A stretch of 17,170 bases of DNA, from NCBI GenBank assembly GCA_013811975.1, contig JACCUF010000070.1, positions 1 through 17,170 on the forward strand, in the 5' to 3' direction. Source of the DNA: Geodermatophilaceae bacterium. GTDB taxonomy: Bacteria > Actinomycetota > Actinomycetes > Mycobacteriales > Geodermatophilaceae. The notes below the pieces were generated by a model. It was given only the letters and a program-made list of their open reading frames with translations. It was not told the origin of the DNA and searched no databases. The position numbers were made by a program, and so were the translations under genes. Positions 7,553 through 14,669 of this stretch are shown in pieces. How positions within the stretch are numbered: the stretch's first letter is position 1; every line of letters starts with the position of its first letter.

Positions 7553-7903
7553 ATGGCCGATCCCGACTGTCTCTTCTGCAGGATCGTCACCGGAGACATC
7601 CCCGCCGACATCGTCCACGAAACCGACACGACGGTGGCGTTTCGGGACCGGGAACCGCAGGCCCCGGTGCACGTACTCGTGATCCCGAAACAGCACCAGC
7701 CCAACGCGGCTGCGCTCGTCGAGGCCGATCCGAGCGTACTGGCCGAGGTCATCGCGGCCGCGCACGATGTGGCGGTCGCCGAAGGCATCGCCGAGAGCGG
7801 ATACCGGCTCGTAGCAAACACCGGTGCCGACGGCCACCAGAGCGTGTTCCACGCACATATCCACGTACTCGGCGGCCGCACGATGGGCTGGCCACCCGGC
7901 TGA
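7553..7903 (+). CDS. HIT-family (HINT-like) nucleotide hydrolase
   Basis: A 116-residue histidine-triad protein of the HINT branch, which hydrolyses nucleoside phosphoramidates and similar adducts. It starts MADPDCLFCRIVTGDIPA, with the C6xxC9 pair typical of bacterial HINT proteins. HVLVIPK follows, and the active-site triad is H100-A-H102-I-H104-V-L-G-G-R near the C-terminus. The length is right for the family and no extra domain is present. ATG 7553 is chosen because the conserved N-terminus begins there. It sits between rsmE and phoH, a position where actinobacteria often carry a HIT gene. The natural substrate is not known. Confidence 0.93.
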   Translation: MADPDCLFCRIVTGDIPADIVHETDTTVAFRDREPQAPVHVLVIPKQHQPNAAALVEADPSVLAEVIAAAHDVAVAEGIAESGYRLVANTGADGHQSVFHAHIHVLGGRTMGWPPG

Positions 7904-7950
7904 CCAGGGGACAAACCGGAAAAATCAACGGAGTATGGCGGCGGCCCGGG

Positions 7951-7956
7951 TAAAGT
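7951..7956 (+). promoter_or_regulatory. Possible -10 element for phoH
   Basis: TAAAGT lies in the 92-base gap between the HIT gene and phoH, the AT-richest patch there. A start about seven bases downstream would make the leader consist almost only of the 13-base tandem repeat described separately. No convincing -35 hexamer was seen. Confidence 0.3.
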
Positions 7957-7963
7957 CGACAGC

Positions 7964-7989
7964 GTCTGAAACTGTCGTCTGAATCTGTC
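7964..7989 (+). repeat. Two abutting 13-base direct repeats in the phoH leader
   Basis: GTCTGAAACTGTC (7964-7976) is followed without a gap by GTCTGAATCTGTC (7977-7989), one mismatch in 13. The phoH ATG begins six bases later. No Shine-Dalgarno is seen between the repeats and the ATG, so the repeats occupy the ribosome-binding region. Confidence 0.7.
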
Positions 7990-7995
7990 GCTGAC

Positions 7996-9165
7996 ATGGA
8001 GAGCAGGGCCGCAGCACCGTTGCCCACCGTCCCGCATAGCCCCAAGGGCCAGCCCAGCACGCCCTCCGCGCCTTCTTCATCCTCTTCTTCTTCGGAAACC
8101 TCCCCTTCGCTTGCAGCTGCTCAGCTGCCCTCCGCGACGGTCTCGCCGACCACGATCGTGGTCCCGCCGTCCGTGCCCATGGTCAGCCTGCTGGGGTCGG
8201 GAGACGAGATCCTGCGGCTGGTGGAGCGTGAGCTCCGCGCGCGAGTCCTGGTCCGCGGTAATGAGATCATCATCACCGGTTCGCCGTCCGACAACGCCTT
8301 CGCGGTGCGGGTCTTCGATGAGTTGATCGCTCTGGTCGGTCACGGCGGCCATCTCCGCCCAGACGCCGTCTCGCAGGCACTGCACATGCTCCGCAACGGC
8401 GCGACCGAGCGGCCAGCCGACGTCCTGAGCCTGAACATCCTGTCGCGGCGCGGGCGCACGATCCGGCCCAAGACGCTGAACCAGAAGCGGTACGTCGATG
8501 CCATCGACGAGCACACGATCGTCTTCGGAATCGGCCCGGCCGGCACCGGCAAGACCTATCTGGCGATGGCCAAGGCCGTCCAGGCGCTACAGGCGAAACA
8601 GGTGAACAGGATCATCCTGACCCGTCCCGCGGTCGAGGCCGGGGAGCGACTCGGATACCTACCCGGCACGCTGTACGACAAGATCGATCCCTACCTGCGA
8701 CCGCTCTACGACGCACTGCACGACATGATCGACCCCGACTCGATCCCCCGGCTGACCCAGGCCGGGACCATCGAGGTCGCTCCGTTGGCGTACATGCGAG
8801 GTCGCTCGTTGAACGATGCATTCATCGTCCTCGACGAAGCCCAGAACACCACGCCCGAGCAGATGAAGATGTTCCTGACTCGGCTGGGCTTCGGCTCGAA
8901 GATGGTCGTCACCGGTGACGTGACCCAGGTGGACCTCCCGGGCGGGCAGCGCAGTGGCTTGCGTGTGGTCCAGTCGATCCTCGACGGAGTGGACGACGTC
9001 GCGTTCACGCTTCTGACCAGCGTCGATGTCGTACGGCATCGGCTGGTCGGGAACATCGTTGACGCCTACGCACGCTTCGACGCCGAGACTGCCGAGCAGA
9101 ACGACAACCAGCTCACCGGACTGTCATACCCCGCCCGTCGCGGCGCTGCCCCGCCCCGCCGGTAA
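7996..9165 (+). CDS. PhoH family protein (PhoH-like ATPase)
   Basis: A 389-residue PhoH-like P-loop protein. The family is an ATPase related to superfamily 1 helicases, usually next to ybeY, and suspected to act in RNA or ribosome metabolism. Residues 1-60 are a Ser/Pro/Ala-rich, probably disordered extension with a run of seven Ser. Conserved sequence begins at IVVPPSVPMVSLLGSGDEILRLVE. A KH-like middle part follows (LVRGNEIIITG), then IRPKTLNQKRYVDAI. The P-loop is GIGPAGTGKT (178-187) and Walker B is IVLDEAQN (277-284). TGDVTQVDLP comes next, then LVGNIVDAY near the end. ATG 7996 is the only good start before the conserved core other than an internal ATG at residue 62. ybeY starts 17 bases downstream, so the two are probably co-transcribed. 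Confidence 0.95.
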   Translation: MESRAAAPLPTVPHSPKGQPSTPSAPSSSSSSSETSPSLAAAQLPSATVSPTTIVVPPSVPMVSLLGSGDEILRLVERELRARVLVRGNEIIITGSPSDNAFAVRVFDELIALVGHGGHLRPDAVSQALHMLRNGATERPADVLSLNILSRRGRTIRPKTLNQKRYVDAIDEHTIVFGIGPAGTGKTYLAMAKAVQALQAKQVNRIILTRPAVEAGERLGYLPGTLYDKIDPYLRPLYDALHDMIDPDSIPRLTQAGTIEVAPLAYMRGRSLNDAFIVLDEAQNTTPEQMKMFLTRLGFGSKMVVTGDVTQVDLPGGQRSGLRVVQSILDGVDDVAFTLLTSVDVVRHRLVGNIVDAYARFDAETAEQNDNQLTGLSYPARRGAAPPRR

Positions 9166-9182
9166 CGGAGTCGACGCCCACC

Positions 9183-9662
9183 ATGTCCGTGGACATCGCC
9201 AACGAGTCCGACATTCCCATCGACGAGGCGTCCCTGGCGCGTCTGTGCCGTTTCCTGCTCTGTGAACTGGACGTGAATCCGCTGGCCGAACTGTCGGTGC
9301 TACTGATCGACGTCGATTACATGGCCAGCCTGAATGAGAAGTGGATGCACACCTCCGGGCCCACCGACGTCCTGGCCTTTCCGATGGATGAACTGGACAC
9401 CGCCCGTCGCCCTGACGAGGCCGACCCCAGTCCGTCCCTGCTCGGCGATGTCGTCCTGTGCCCCGCGGTTGCGATCAAGCAGGCCTCGGCGGCCGGGCAC
9501 AACTTCGATGCCGAGCTCCACCTGCTCACTACCCACGGCGTCTTGCACCTGCTCGGTTACGACCATGCCGAACCCGACGAGGAACGCGAGATGTTCGCCG
9601 TACAGCGGCGACTGCTCGACGGTTGGCTCACCCACCGCACCGAGAACGGACACCCGGCATGA
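9183..9662 (+). CDS. ybeY: rRNA maturation endoribonuclease YbeY
   Basis: A 159-residue metal-dependent single-strand RNase that takes part in 16S rRNA 3' end processing and ribosome quality control. The zinc motif H118-GVL-H122-LLGYD-H128 (HGVLHLLGYDH) is intact. The family segments ELSVLLIDVDYMASLNEKWM, GPTDVLAFPMDE and LLGDVVLCPAVA are all present. The length is normal. ATG 9183 is preceded by GGAG about a dozen bases upstream. The stop TGA (9660-9662) overlaps an ATG in ATGA, which opens a five-codon cistron leading to the next gene. The order phoH-ybeY-CNNM gene is the standard one in Actinobacteria. Confidence 0.95.
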   Translation: MSVDIANESDIPIDEASLARLCRFLLCELDVNPLAELSVLLIDVDYMASLNEKWMHTSGPTDVLAFPMDELDTARRPDEADPSPSLLGDVVLCPAVAIKQASAAGHNFDAELHLLTTHGVLHLLGYDHAEPDEEREMFAVQRRLLDGWLTHRTENGHPA

Positions 9663-9676
9663 GCTGTTCTGCATGA
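9659..9676 (+). CDS. Five-codon minicistron linking ybeY and the CNNM gene
   Basis: ATG AGC TGT TCT GCA TGA encodes M-S-C-S-A. Its ATG shares bases with the ybeY stop (ATGA, 9659-9662), and its stop shares bases with the ATG of the CNNM/CorC gene (ATGA, 9673-9676). No Shine-Dalgarno precedes the downstream ATG. It may act as a re-initiation relay rather than make a useful peptide. That role is inferred, and chance cannot be excluded. Confidence 0.35.
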   Translation: MSCSA

Positions 9677-10983
9677 CCTCAGCACAGGTGACCCTTCTGG
9701 TCGTCGCGATCCTGCTGGTCCCGCTCGCCGGACTGTTCGCCGCCGTCGACGCCGCGATCGGGCACGTCTCACGTGCCCGTGTCTCCGAGCTCCGCCGCGA
9801 GGGTGCGCGCAAGGCCGAGGTCCTCGAGCAGGTCCTGGAGGACCGGGCCCGGCACGTTTCCCTGTTGCTCTTGCTGCGGGTCCTCTGCGAACTCTTCGCG
9901 GCGGTGCTGTTCACCACAGTGTTGGTTCAGTTGTGGGGAGTCGGCTGGAGATCGGTACTCGTCGCCGGGTTCGTGATGACGATCGTCAGCTTTGTCCTGG
10001 TCGGGGTCGGGCCACGCACTGTCGGCCGCCAACACGCCTACGGGGTCGCGCTGCGCACGGCAAGCCTGACCCGAGCGCTGCGCGCGATCTTCGGACCGGT
10101 CACGAACTTGCTCATCCTGCTTGGAAACGCACTCACCCCGGGACGCGGATTCCGCGAGGGCCCATTCTCCAGCGAAGTTGAGTTGCGGGAGTTGGTCGAC
10201 CTCGCCGAAGCGCGTGGTGTCGTCGAACACGGAGAGCGCAACATGATCCACTCCGTCTTCGAGCTCAGCGACACGATCGCCCGCGAGGTCATGGTCCCCC
10301 GCCCGGACGTGGTCTGGATCGAAGCTCACAAGAGCGTGCGCCAAGCGCTGGCACTGGCACTACGCAGCGGCTTCTCGCGAATTCCGGTGGTGGGTAACAA
10401 CATAGATGACGTCGTCGGTATCGTCTATCTCAAGGACTTGGTTCGCCGTACCCAGGGTGATGACAGCGCCGGCTCGCAGCTCGTCGAGGAGCTGATGCGA
10501 GCGCCGTCGTTCGTTCCGGAGTCCAAGCCGGTCGATGAACTCCTACGAGACATGCAGGCCCGGCGCATCCACATGGCCGTCGTTGTCGACGAGTACGGCG
10601 GAACCGCCGGCCTTGTCACGATCGAGGACATCCTCGAGGAGATCGTCGGGGAGATCGCCGACGAGTACGACGCTGACCAGCGCCCACCGGTCGAGCGGCT
10701 ACCCGACGGCTCGATGCGGGTCACCTCACGATTGCCCGTCGACGACCTCGCCGAGCTCTTTCATCTCGAGCTGCCCGACGAAGTCGACATAGACACGGTG
10801 GGCGGCTTGCTGGCTCGCGAACTGGGGCGGGTACCTATCCCTGGCGCTCAGGCCACCTACGCCGGCCTGTCGCTGACTGCCGAGAGCACCGAGGGACGGC
10901 GGAACCGGATCGACACCCTCCTGGTCACCCGCATGCCGGCAGCCGACATTGTGACGAACGCAACTGCGGCCGCTCGTGACTGA
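9673..10983 (+). CDS. CNNM/CorC-HlyC family transporter (hemolysin family protein)
   Basis: A 436-residue membrane protein of the CNNM/CorC family, whose members are linked to magnesium (or cobalt) export. The N-terminal transmembrane domain has about four hydrophobic segments (roughly 5-29, 64-88, 95-115 and 135-153). Two CBS domains follow (about 200-330), with MVPRPDVVWIEA, RSGFSRIPVVG, VGIVYLKDLV and RIHMAVVVDEYGGTAGLVTIEDILEEIVGEI. The C-terminal CorC/HlyC domain is at about 345-425 (DEVDIDTVGGLLARELGRVP). The older label 'hemolysin' carries no evidence of toxicity. ATG 9673 overlaps the stop of the five-codon minicistron. The 3' end overlaps the GTG of the next gene by eight bases (10976-10983), implying translational coupling. 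Confidence 0.92.
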   Translation: MTSAQVTLLVVAILLVPLAGLFAAVDAAIGHVSRARVSELRREGARKAEVLEQVLEDRARHVSLLLLLRVLCELFAAVLFTTVLVQLWGVGWRSVLVAGFVMTIVSFVLVGVGPRTVGRQHAYGVALRTASLTRALRAIFGPVTNLLILLGNALTPGRGFREGPFSSEVELRELVDLAEARGVVEHGERNMIHSVFELSDTIAREVMVPRPDVVWIEAHKSVRQALALALRSGFSRIPVVGNNIDDVVGIVYLKDLVRRTQGDDSAGSQLVEELMRAPSFVPESKPVDELLRDMQARRIHMAVVVDEYGGTAGLVTIEDILEEIVGEIADEYDADQRPPVERLPDGSMRVTSRLPVDDLAELFHLELPDEVDIDTVGGLLARELGRVPIPGAQATYAGLSLTAESTEGRRNRIDTLLVTRMPAADIVTNATAAARD

Positions 10984-11350
10984 CTCCGATCACCCCGCTG
11001 CCGGCCAGCTGCTCGAACCTGAGGATGCAAAGTTGATCGTGCTGGCCCGTGCGGCTCGCAATCGAACCGGTGCCATCGAGGGAGCCGCGGTCCGTGATCG
11101 CGACGGCCGAACCTATGTCGCCGCCACCGTGGCGTTGCCCGCACTGCGGCTCTCGGCATTGCAAGGCGCAGTTGCCTCAGCGGTGTCCAGTGGCGTCACG
11201 AGCCTGGCTGCGGCCGCCCTCGTGTCAGCAGCCGAGACAGCCGACGATGATGGCGTTTCCGCGGTTCGGGACCTCTCGAAATCCGCAACCGTCTTCTTCG
11301 CCGGCATCGATGGGGCCCTGCTCGGCACTGACCGGGGCAGCACGCACTGA
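10976..11350 (+). CDS. Degenerate cytidine deaminase-like protein without zinc site
   Basis: A 124-residue protein in the place where Actinobacteria usually carry a small gene annotated as cytidine deaminase or hypothetical (Rv2365c position) between the CNNM gene and era. The fold signature can be followed: RTGAIEGAAVRDRDGRTYVAATVALPALRLSALQGAVASAVSSG corresponds to the N-terminal half of a cytidine deaminase. Where the enzyme has C-A-E (zinc Cys and catalytic Glu), this protein has A61-L62-Q63. The later PCxxC motif is absent, and there is no cysteine in the whole protein. It therefore cannot be a classical zinc deaminase; the role is unknown, perhaps structural or RNA/ribosome related given its neighbours. 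It starts at GTG 10976, overlapping the CNNM gene by eight bases. Confidence 0.75.
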   Translation: MTDSDHPAAGQLLEPEDAKLIVLARAARNRTGAIEGAAVRDRDGRTYVAATVALPALRLSALQGAVASAVSSGVTSLAAAALVSAAETADDDGVSAVRDLSKSATVFFAGIDGALLGTDRGSTH

Positions 11351-11464
11351 CCCGTCTGCCCTCGTAGGCTGGCGCTGTCCGTCGCAAGACTAAGCGGAAC
11401 CACCGCATCCCCGCCGCCGTCTCACGTTGCGTCCAGCGAGCCACCGCACCGGAGGAAACCTTTC

Positions 11465-12304
11465 ATGACGCAGCCGCCCTACGGACCGCCTCCGCCGCCC
11501 TACGGACCGCCTCCGCCGCCCTCGCAGGGCGGCTGGCCGCAACACGAAGGCCAGCCACCGTACGGAGGCCAGCCCGCGTATGGAGATCAGCCTTCCTACG
11601 GCCAGGGCGGCGGTTTCGGCCAGCCGGGATATGACCCATCCGGCGGGTATGCCCAGCCCCACTCCAGCCAGTACGGCGGGCAGCCATCCGGCGGGCAGCC
11701 CTACAGTCCGGGTGCAGACCCCTACGGGGGTCCGCAGGGCCCGTACGGACCTCCGCCGCGCAAGTCGCCGCTGCCCTGGATCATCGGCGGACTCGTGCTG
11801 CTCCTGGTCCTCGGCGGGCTGGGTCTGTTCCTGTCGTTGAAGGACGACGCGCCGAGCACCGTGGCCACAACCCAGACGACCGAGCAGACCACCCAGACCT
11901 CTGAGACGGCGGACAGTGCCGAGGAGAGCACTGAGGAAAGCACCGAGGATTCGACCGAGTCCACCGAGGAGATCAGCGACGAGCTCGTCGATGCGGACTC
12001 GCCGGACCTGGCGACTGCGTTCGTGCAACAGATGGCGAGCGGTGACTACCAGTCCGCTTTCGCCACGCTGACGGCGGACTTCCAGACCGAGTATGCCGAC
12101 GCGCAAGCCTTCGCCACAGATTTCTTCAGCGTCATCGGGGCCACGGTGATCACATCATGGACTGTGTCCGATGCCTTCGGGCACGAGGGGGACCACGACG
12201 ACATAGTCTTCGACCTGGAGACCGACACCGGATCTGCCGGCGTCCTGCTGGCCGTCATCGAGGAAGCCGGAGAGCTGAGGGTCTTCGATTTTGTGAGTCC
12301 CTGA
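11465..12304 (+). CDS. PYG-rich single-pass membrane protein, paralogue 1
   Basis: I do not recognise a characterised homologue of this 279-residue protein. Residues 1-98 are Pro/Gly/Tyr/Gln-rich (11 Tyr, no Lys or Arg), beginning MTQPPYGPPPPPYG. R99-K100 precede a single transmembrane helix (about 103-125, LPWIIGGLVLLLVLGGLGLF), so the N-terminus should be cytoplasmic. An acidic Thr/Ser/Glu linker follows (about 127-178, including EESTEESTEDSTESTEE). A C-terminal domain of about 100 residues starts DLATAFVQQMASGDYQSAF and contains DIVFDLETDTG; it looks like an NTF2-like or DUF4878-type extracytoplasmic domain. The helix and C-terminal domain clearly match the gene at 16130-16843. GGAGG (11451-11455) nine bases before the ATG supports the start. 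The 114-base upstream gap holds TAGGCT (11365-11370) as a weak -10 candidate. Confidence 0.85.
   Translation: MTQPPYGPPPPPYGPPPPPSQGGWPQHEGQPPYGGQPAYGDQPSYGQGGGFGQPGYDPSGGYAQPHSSQYGGQPSGGQPYSPGADPYGGPQGPYGPPPRKSPLPWIIGGLVLLLVLGGLGLFLSLKDDAPSTVATTQTTEQTTQTSETADSAEESTEESTEDSTESTEEISDELVDADSPDLATAFVQQMASGDYQSAFATLTADFQTEYADAQAFATDFFSVIGATVITSWTVSDAFGHEGDHDDIVFDLETDTGSAGVLLAVIEEAGELRVFDFVSP
11474..11515 (+). repeat. Two perfect 21-base tandem repeats encoding PPYGPPP
   Basis: The 21-base unit 11474-11494 is repeated exactly at 11495-11515, and a third copy starts and breaks off at the Ser codon of PPPPS. Each unit encodes PPYGPPP within the N-terminal part of PYG-rich paralogue 1. Identity at all codon positions suggests recent duplication rather than convergence. 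Confidence 0.8.
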
Positions 12305-12339
12305 GGTCGTCACGACCAATGCGCTCCCGGTGCCGCTCA

Positions 12340-12957
12340 TCAGTCCAGGTTCGCCATCGGGCGACCCAGCAGGGCCGTCCCGAATGCCTCCGGATCGCTG
12401 ACCCAGACGTAGAAGGCTCGTTCTGTGCCGGTGTCATCGATGTGCGCCACGTTGACCCGGCGGCGCCCGGGCCACCAGCCACCCTTCAGCCCGGCCTTGG
12501 GCCAGTCCTCGGGTAGCCGACCACCGCGTACCTCACGGATGGCGTAGAGGGGGACGAATCCGAAGCTGGATACCTGGCGCAGCCCGGCGATGTCGAAGCT
12601 GATGCCGTGGTTGCCGACAGTGACCCGGTACGTCGACACGAGAAGGATCACCGCCGCGAGTAGCACCGCGAAGGTGACCGCTCGCCCGCTGGCGGCACCT
12701 TCCGAGAGCTGCAGGGCGGCGTAGGCGGGCGCGGTCACCGCCAACAGGAACCTGACCATCCGGCTGGCGGGAAGGTGCTGTGCGTAGCGCAGCGCGGCCG
12801 GCATCCTGGTCGCGGAACGCTTGGGCCGCGACGGAAACAAGAAGGTGAAGGCGTTGACCTGTCGCAAGTGGGCATCGCGCTCCGACGACCACCGCCGTCG
12901 ACCGTCGGATGGGGATGGCGGCGATGATCTGCGCGGGTCCGGTCGCCGTGTCGCCAT
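12340..12957 (-). CDS. Hypothetical two-helix membrane protein with PH-like C-terminus
   Basis: A 205-residue protein that I cannot assign to a characterised gene. Residues 1-65 are basic and Ser/Pro/Arg-rich, probably cytoplasmic and partly disordered. Two hydrophobic helices follow (about 66-84 and 92-109). A C-terminal beta-rich domain of about 95 residues then begins STYRVTVGNHGISFDIAG and contains IREVRGGRLPEDW and RAFYVWVSDPEAFGTALL. This helix-hairpin plus PH-like layout resembles the bacterial PH-domain / DUF3093-type small membrane proteins of Actinobacteria; the match is by layout only. The start is ATG 12957; an internal ATG at residue 52 is possible, and longer readings would run across era. 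It is divergent from era (58-base gap) and convergent with PYG paralogue 1. Confidence 0.75.
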   Translation of the reverse strand: MATRRPDPRRSSPPSPSDGRRRWSSERDAHLRQVNAFTFLFPSRPKRSATRMPAALRYAQHLPASRMVRFLLAVTAPAYAALQLSEGAASGRAVTFAVLLAAVILLVSTYRVTVGNHGISFDIAGLRQVSSFGFVPLYAIREVRGGRLPEDWPKAGLKGGWWPGRRRVNVAHIDDTGTERAFYVWVSDPEAFGTALLGRPMANLD

Positions 12958-13015
12958 CCGGTGATTCTTACCCGATCGGAGTTTCGGATACGGCTCCAAT
13001 GGCAGGCTGAGTGGT

Positions 13016-13897
13016 ATGCGAAGCGGCTTCGGGTGTCTGGTCGGGCGGCCCAACACGGGTAAGACCACTCTGACCAACGCCCTGGTAGGCACCAAGATCG
13101 GCATCATCAGTGATCGGCCGCAGACCACGCGGCACGCGATTCGCGGCATCGTCCATCGTTCGGAGGCCCAACTGGTCCTGGTAGACACCCCCGGGCTGCA
13201 CAAGCCGAAAACGATTCTGGGACAACGACTCAACGACGTCGTTCGGACGACCCTGGCAGGTGTGGACGTCGTAGTGTGGTGCGTTCCGGCCAACGAGAAA
13301 ATGGGACCGGGGGATCGGTTCATCGCCCGGGAACTGAGCCAACTCCGTGGCTCGTCGCTCATCGTGGCAGTGACCAAGACCGATCTGTCCAAACCCGATC
13401 AGGTCGCCCAGCAACTGGTCGCCGCGAGCGTCGAGATCGACGCAGCGCACTATGTGCCGCTCAGTGCCAAGTCCGGTGCGGGAGTGGGCACCCTGCTCGA
13501 TCTGCTGATGGACTCCCTGCCGTCCGGTCCGGCGCTCTATCCCGAGGGCACCCTGACCGACGAGCCGGAGAAGGTGCTGGTGGCCGAACTGATCCGCGAG
13601 GCCGCGCTAACCGGGCTCGAACAGGAGCTGCCGCACTCGGTCGCCGTCACCGTGGAGGAGATGACCCCGCGCGTGAACAGCGACCTCGTAGACATCCAGG
13701 CCGTCCTCTACGTCGAGAGGGCGAGTCAGAAACCGATCCTGCTTGGGCGCGGTGGGGAGAGGATCAAGTCGATCGGAACCCGCGCCCGTACCCAGGTCGA
13801 AGCCCTCTTGGGCAATCGCATCTATCTCGACCTGCACGTCAAGGTACTCGGCGAGTGGCAGGACGATCCGAAGAAGCTGCAGCGGCTGGGCTTCTGA
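13016..13897 (+). CDS. era: GTPase Era
   Basis: A 293-residue Era, a GTPase that binds the 3' end of 16S rRNA and helps mature the 30S subunit. The GTPase motifs are G1 GRPNTGKT (10-17), the switch I region RPQTTRH, G3 DTPG (57-60), G4 TKTD (120-123) and G5 SAK (150-152). Thr instead of Asn in G4 is common in actinobacterial Era. The C-terminal KH domain has HSVAVTVEEM, then PILLGRGGERIKSIG and the ending LGEWQDDPKKLQRLGF. ATG 13016 fits the family start (RSGF.CLVGRPN). No strong Shine-Dalgarno is present; CAGGCT seven bases before the ATG could be a degenerate leaderless -10. recO follows after 40 bases. Confidence 0.96.
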   Translation: MRSGFGCLVGRPNTGKTTLTNALVGTKIGIISDRPQTTRHAIRGIVHRSEAQLVLVDTPGLHKPKTILGQRLNDVVRTTLAGVDVVVWCVPANEKMGPGDRFIARELSQLRGSSLIVAVTKTDLSKPDQVAQQLVAASVEIDAAHYVPLSAKSGAGVGTLLDLLMDSLPSGPALYPEGTLTDEPEKVLVAELIREAALTGLEQELPHSVAVTVEEMTPRVNSDLVDIQAVLYVERASQKPILLGRGGERIKSIGTRARTQVEALLGNRIYLDLHVKVLGEWQDDPKKLQRLGF

Positions 13898-13937
13898 TCT
13901 CCCGGCGAAGCTAGGGCGGCGGTGGGAGACTGGAGCC

Positions 13938-14669
13938 GTGAGCCTCTACCGTGACGAGGCGATCGTGTTGCGCCTGCACAAACTCGGTGAGGCCGACCGG
14001 ATCGTTACGCTGCTGACCCGCCGTCATGGCCGCGTCCGCGCCGTGGCCAAGGGGATCCGCCGTACGTCATCGAAGTTCGGCGCCCGGCTCGAACCGTTCA
14101 CCCACGTGGATGTCCAGCTCTACCTCGGCCGCAACCTCGACATCGTCAGTCAGGTGGAGAGCATCCGTCCGTACGGCGCAGGCATCGTGTCTGACTACCG
14201 CCGCTACACCGCAGGTACGGCGGTTCTCGAAACTGCCGAGCGGCTGACCGCGGAGGAGCGAGAGCCGTCGCTTCGCCTGTTCCTTCTCGTCATCGGGGCA
14301 ATGCGGGCGATGACCAGCGACGGGCGGGCCCCGAGTCTGGTTCTCGATGCTTTCCTGCTGCGGGCCATGTCCGTCGCAGGTTGGGAGCCGGCCCTCGCGG
14401 AATGCGCCATCTGTGCCCAGCCCGGTCCGCATCGGTCCATGTCGATCCCGGCTGGTGGGGTCGTATGTGCGCGCTGCCGTCCGCCAGGATCGGTCAATCC
14501 GAGCCCGGCCTCGGTCGAGCTGATGTCGGCGTTGTTCACCGGCGATTGGCCCGGGGCGGAGGCGGCGAACTCCGCGACGGCCAAGGAGGCGAGCGGACTG
14601 GTGGCAGCACTGTTGCAGTGGCACCTCGAGCGAGGTCTTCGGTCGCTGGCGATGGTGGAGCGCGGATGA
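13938..14669 (+). CDS. recO: DNA repair protein RecO
   Basis: A 243-residue RecO, which works with RecR to load RecA onto SSB-coated single-stranded DNA. The N-terminal OB fold is LYRDEAIVLRLHKLGEADRIVTLLTRRHGRVRAVAKGIRR. The zinc-binding cysteines are C156-AI-C159 and C177-AR-C180, and the region between ends in VVCARC. The last part, SGLVAALLQWHLERGLRSL, is a typical RecO C-terminus. GTG 13938 gives VSLYRDEA, the conserved family start; GGAG sits two bases before it and GGGAG some ten bases before. The stop overlaps the uppS ATG (ATGA, 14666-14669), so recO and uppS are translationally coupled. Confidence 0.95.
   Translation: MSLYRDEAIVLRLHKLGEADRIVTLLTRRHGRVRAVAKGIRRTSSKFGARLEPFTHVDVQLYLGRNLDIVSQVESIRPYGAGIVSDYRRYTAGTAVLETAERLTAEEREPSLRLFLLVIGAMRAMTSDGRAPSLVLDAFLLRAMSVAGWEPALAECAICAQPGPHRSMSIPAGGVVCARCRPPGSVNPSPASVELMSALFTGDWPGAEAANSATAKEASGLVAALLQWHLERGLRSLAMVERG

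Noticed and set aside
11390..12106. A 238-codon minus-strand open frame opposite PYG paralogue 1
   Set aside because: Its Arg/Gly/Leu-rich repeats mirror the PYG and acidic repeats of the real gene, which has a good ribosome-binding site and a paralogue; the shadow has neither.
12305..12317. GGTCGT-C-ACGACC inverted repeat right after the stop of PYG paralogue 1
   Set aside because: The stem is only five usable pairs with no T-run, too weak to call a terminator, though it could serve the convergent pair.
12958..13392. Minus-strand N-terminal extension of the PH-like gene through the start of era
   Set aside because: It is antisense to the certain era coding region; ATG 12957 gives a sensible protein.
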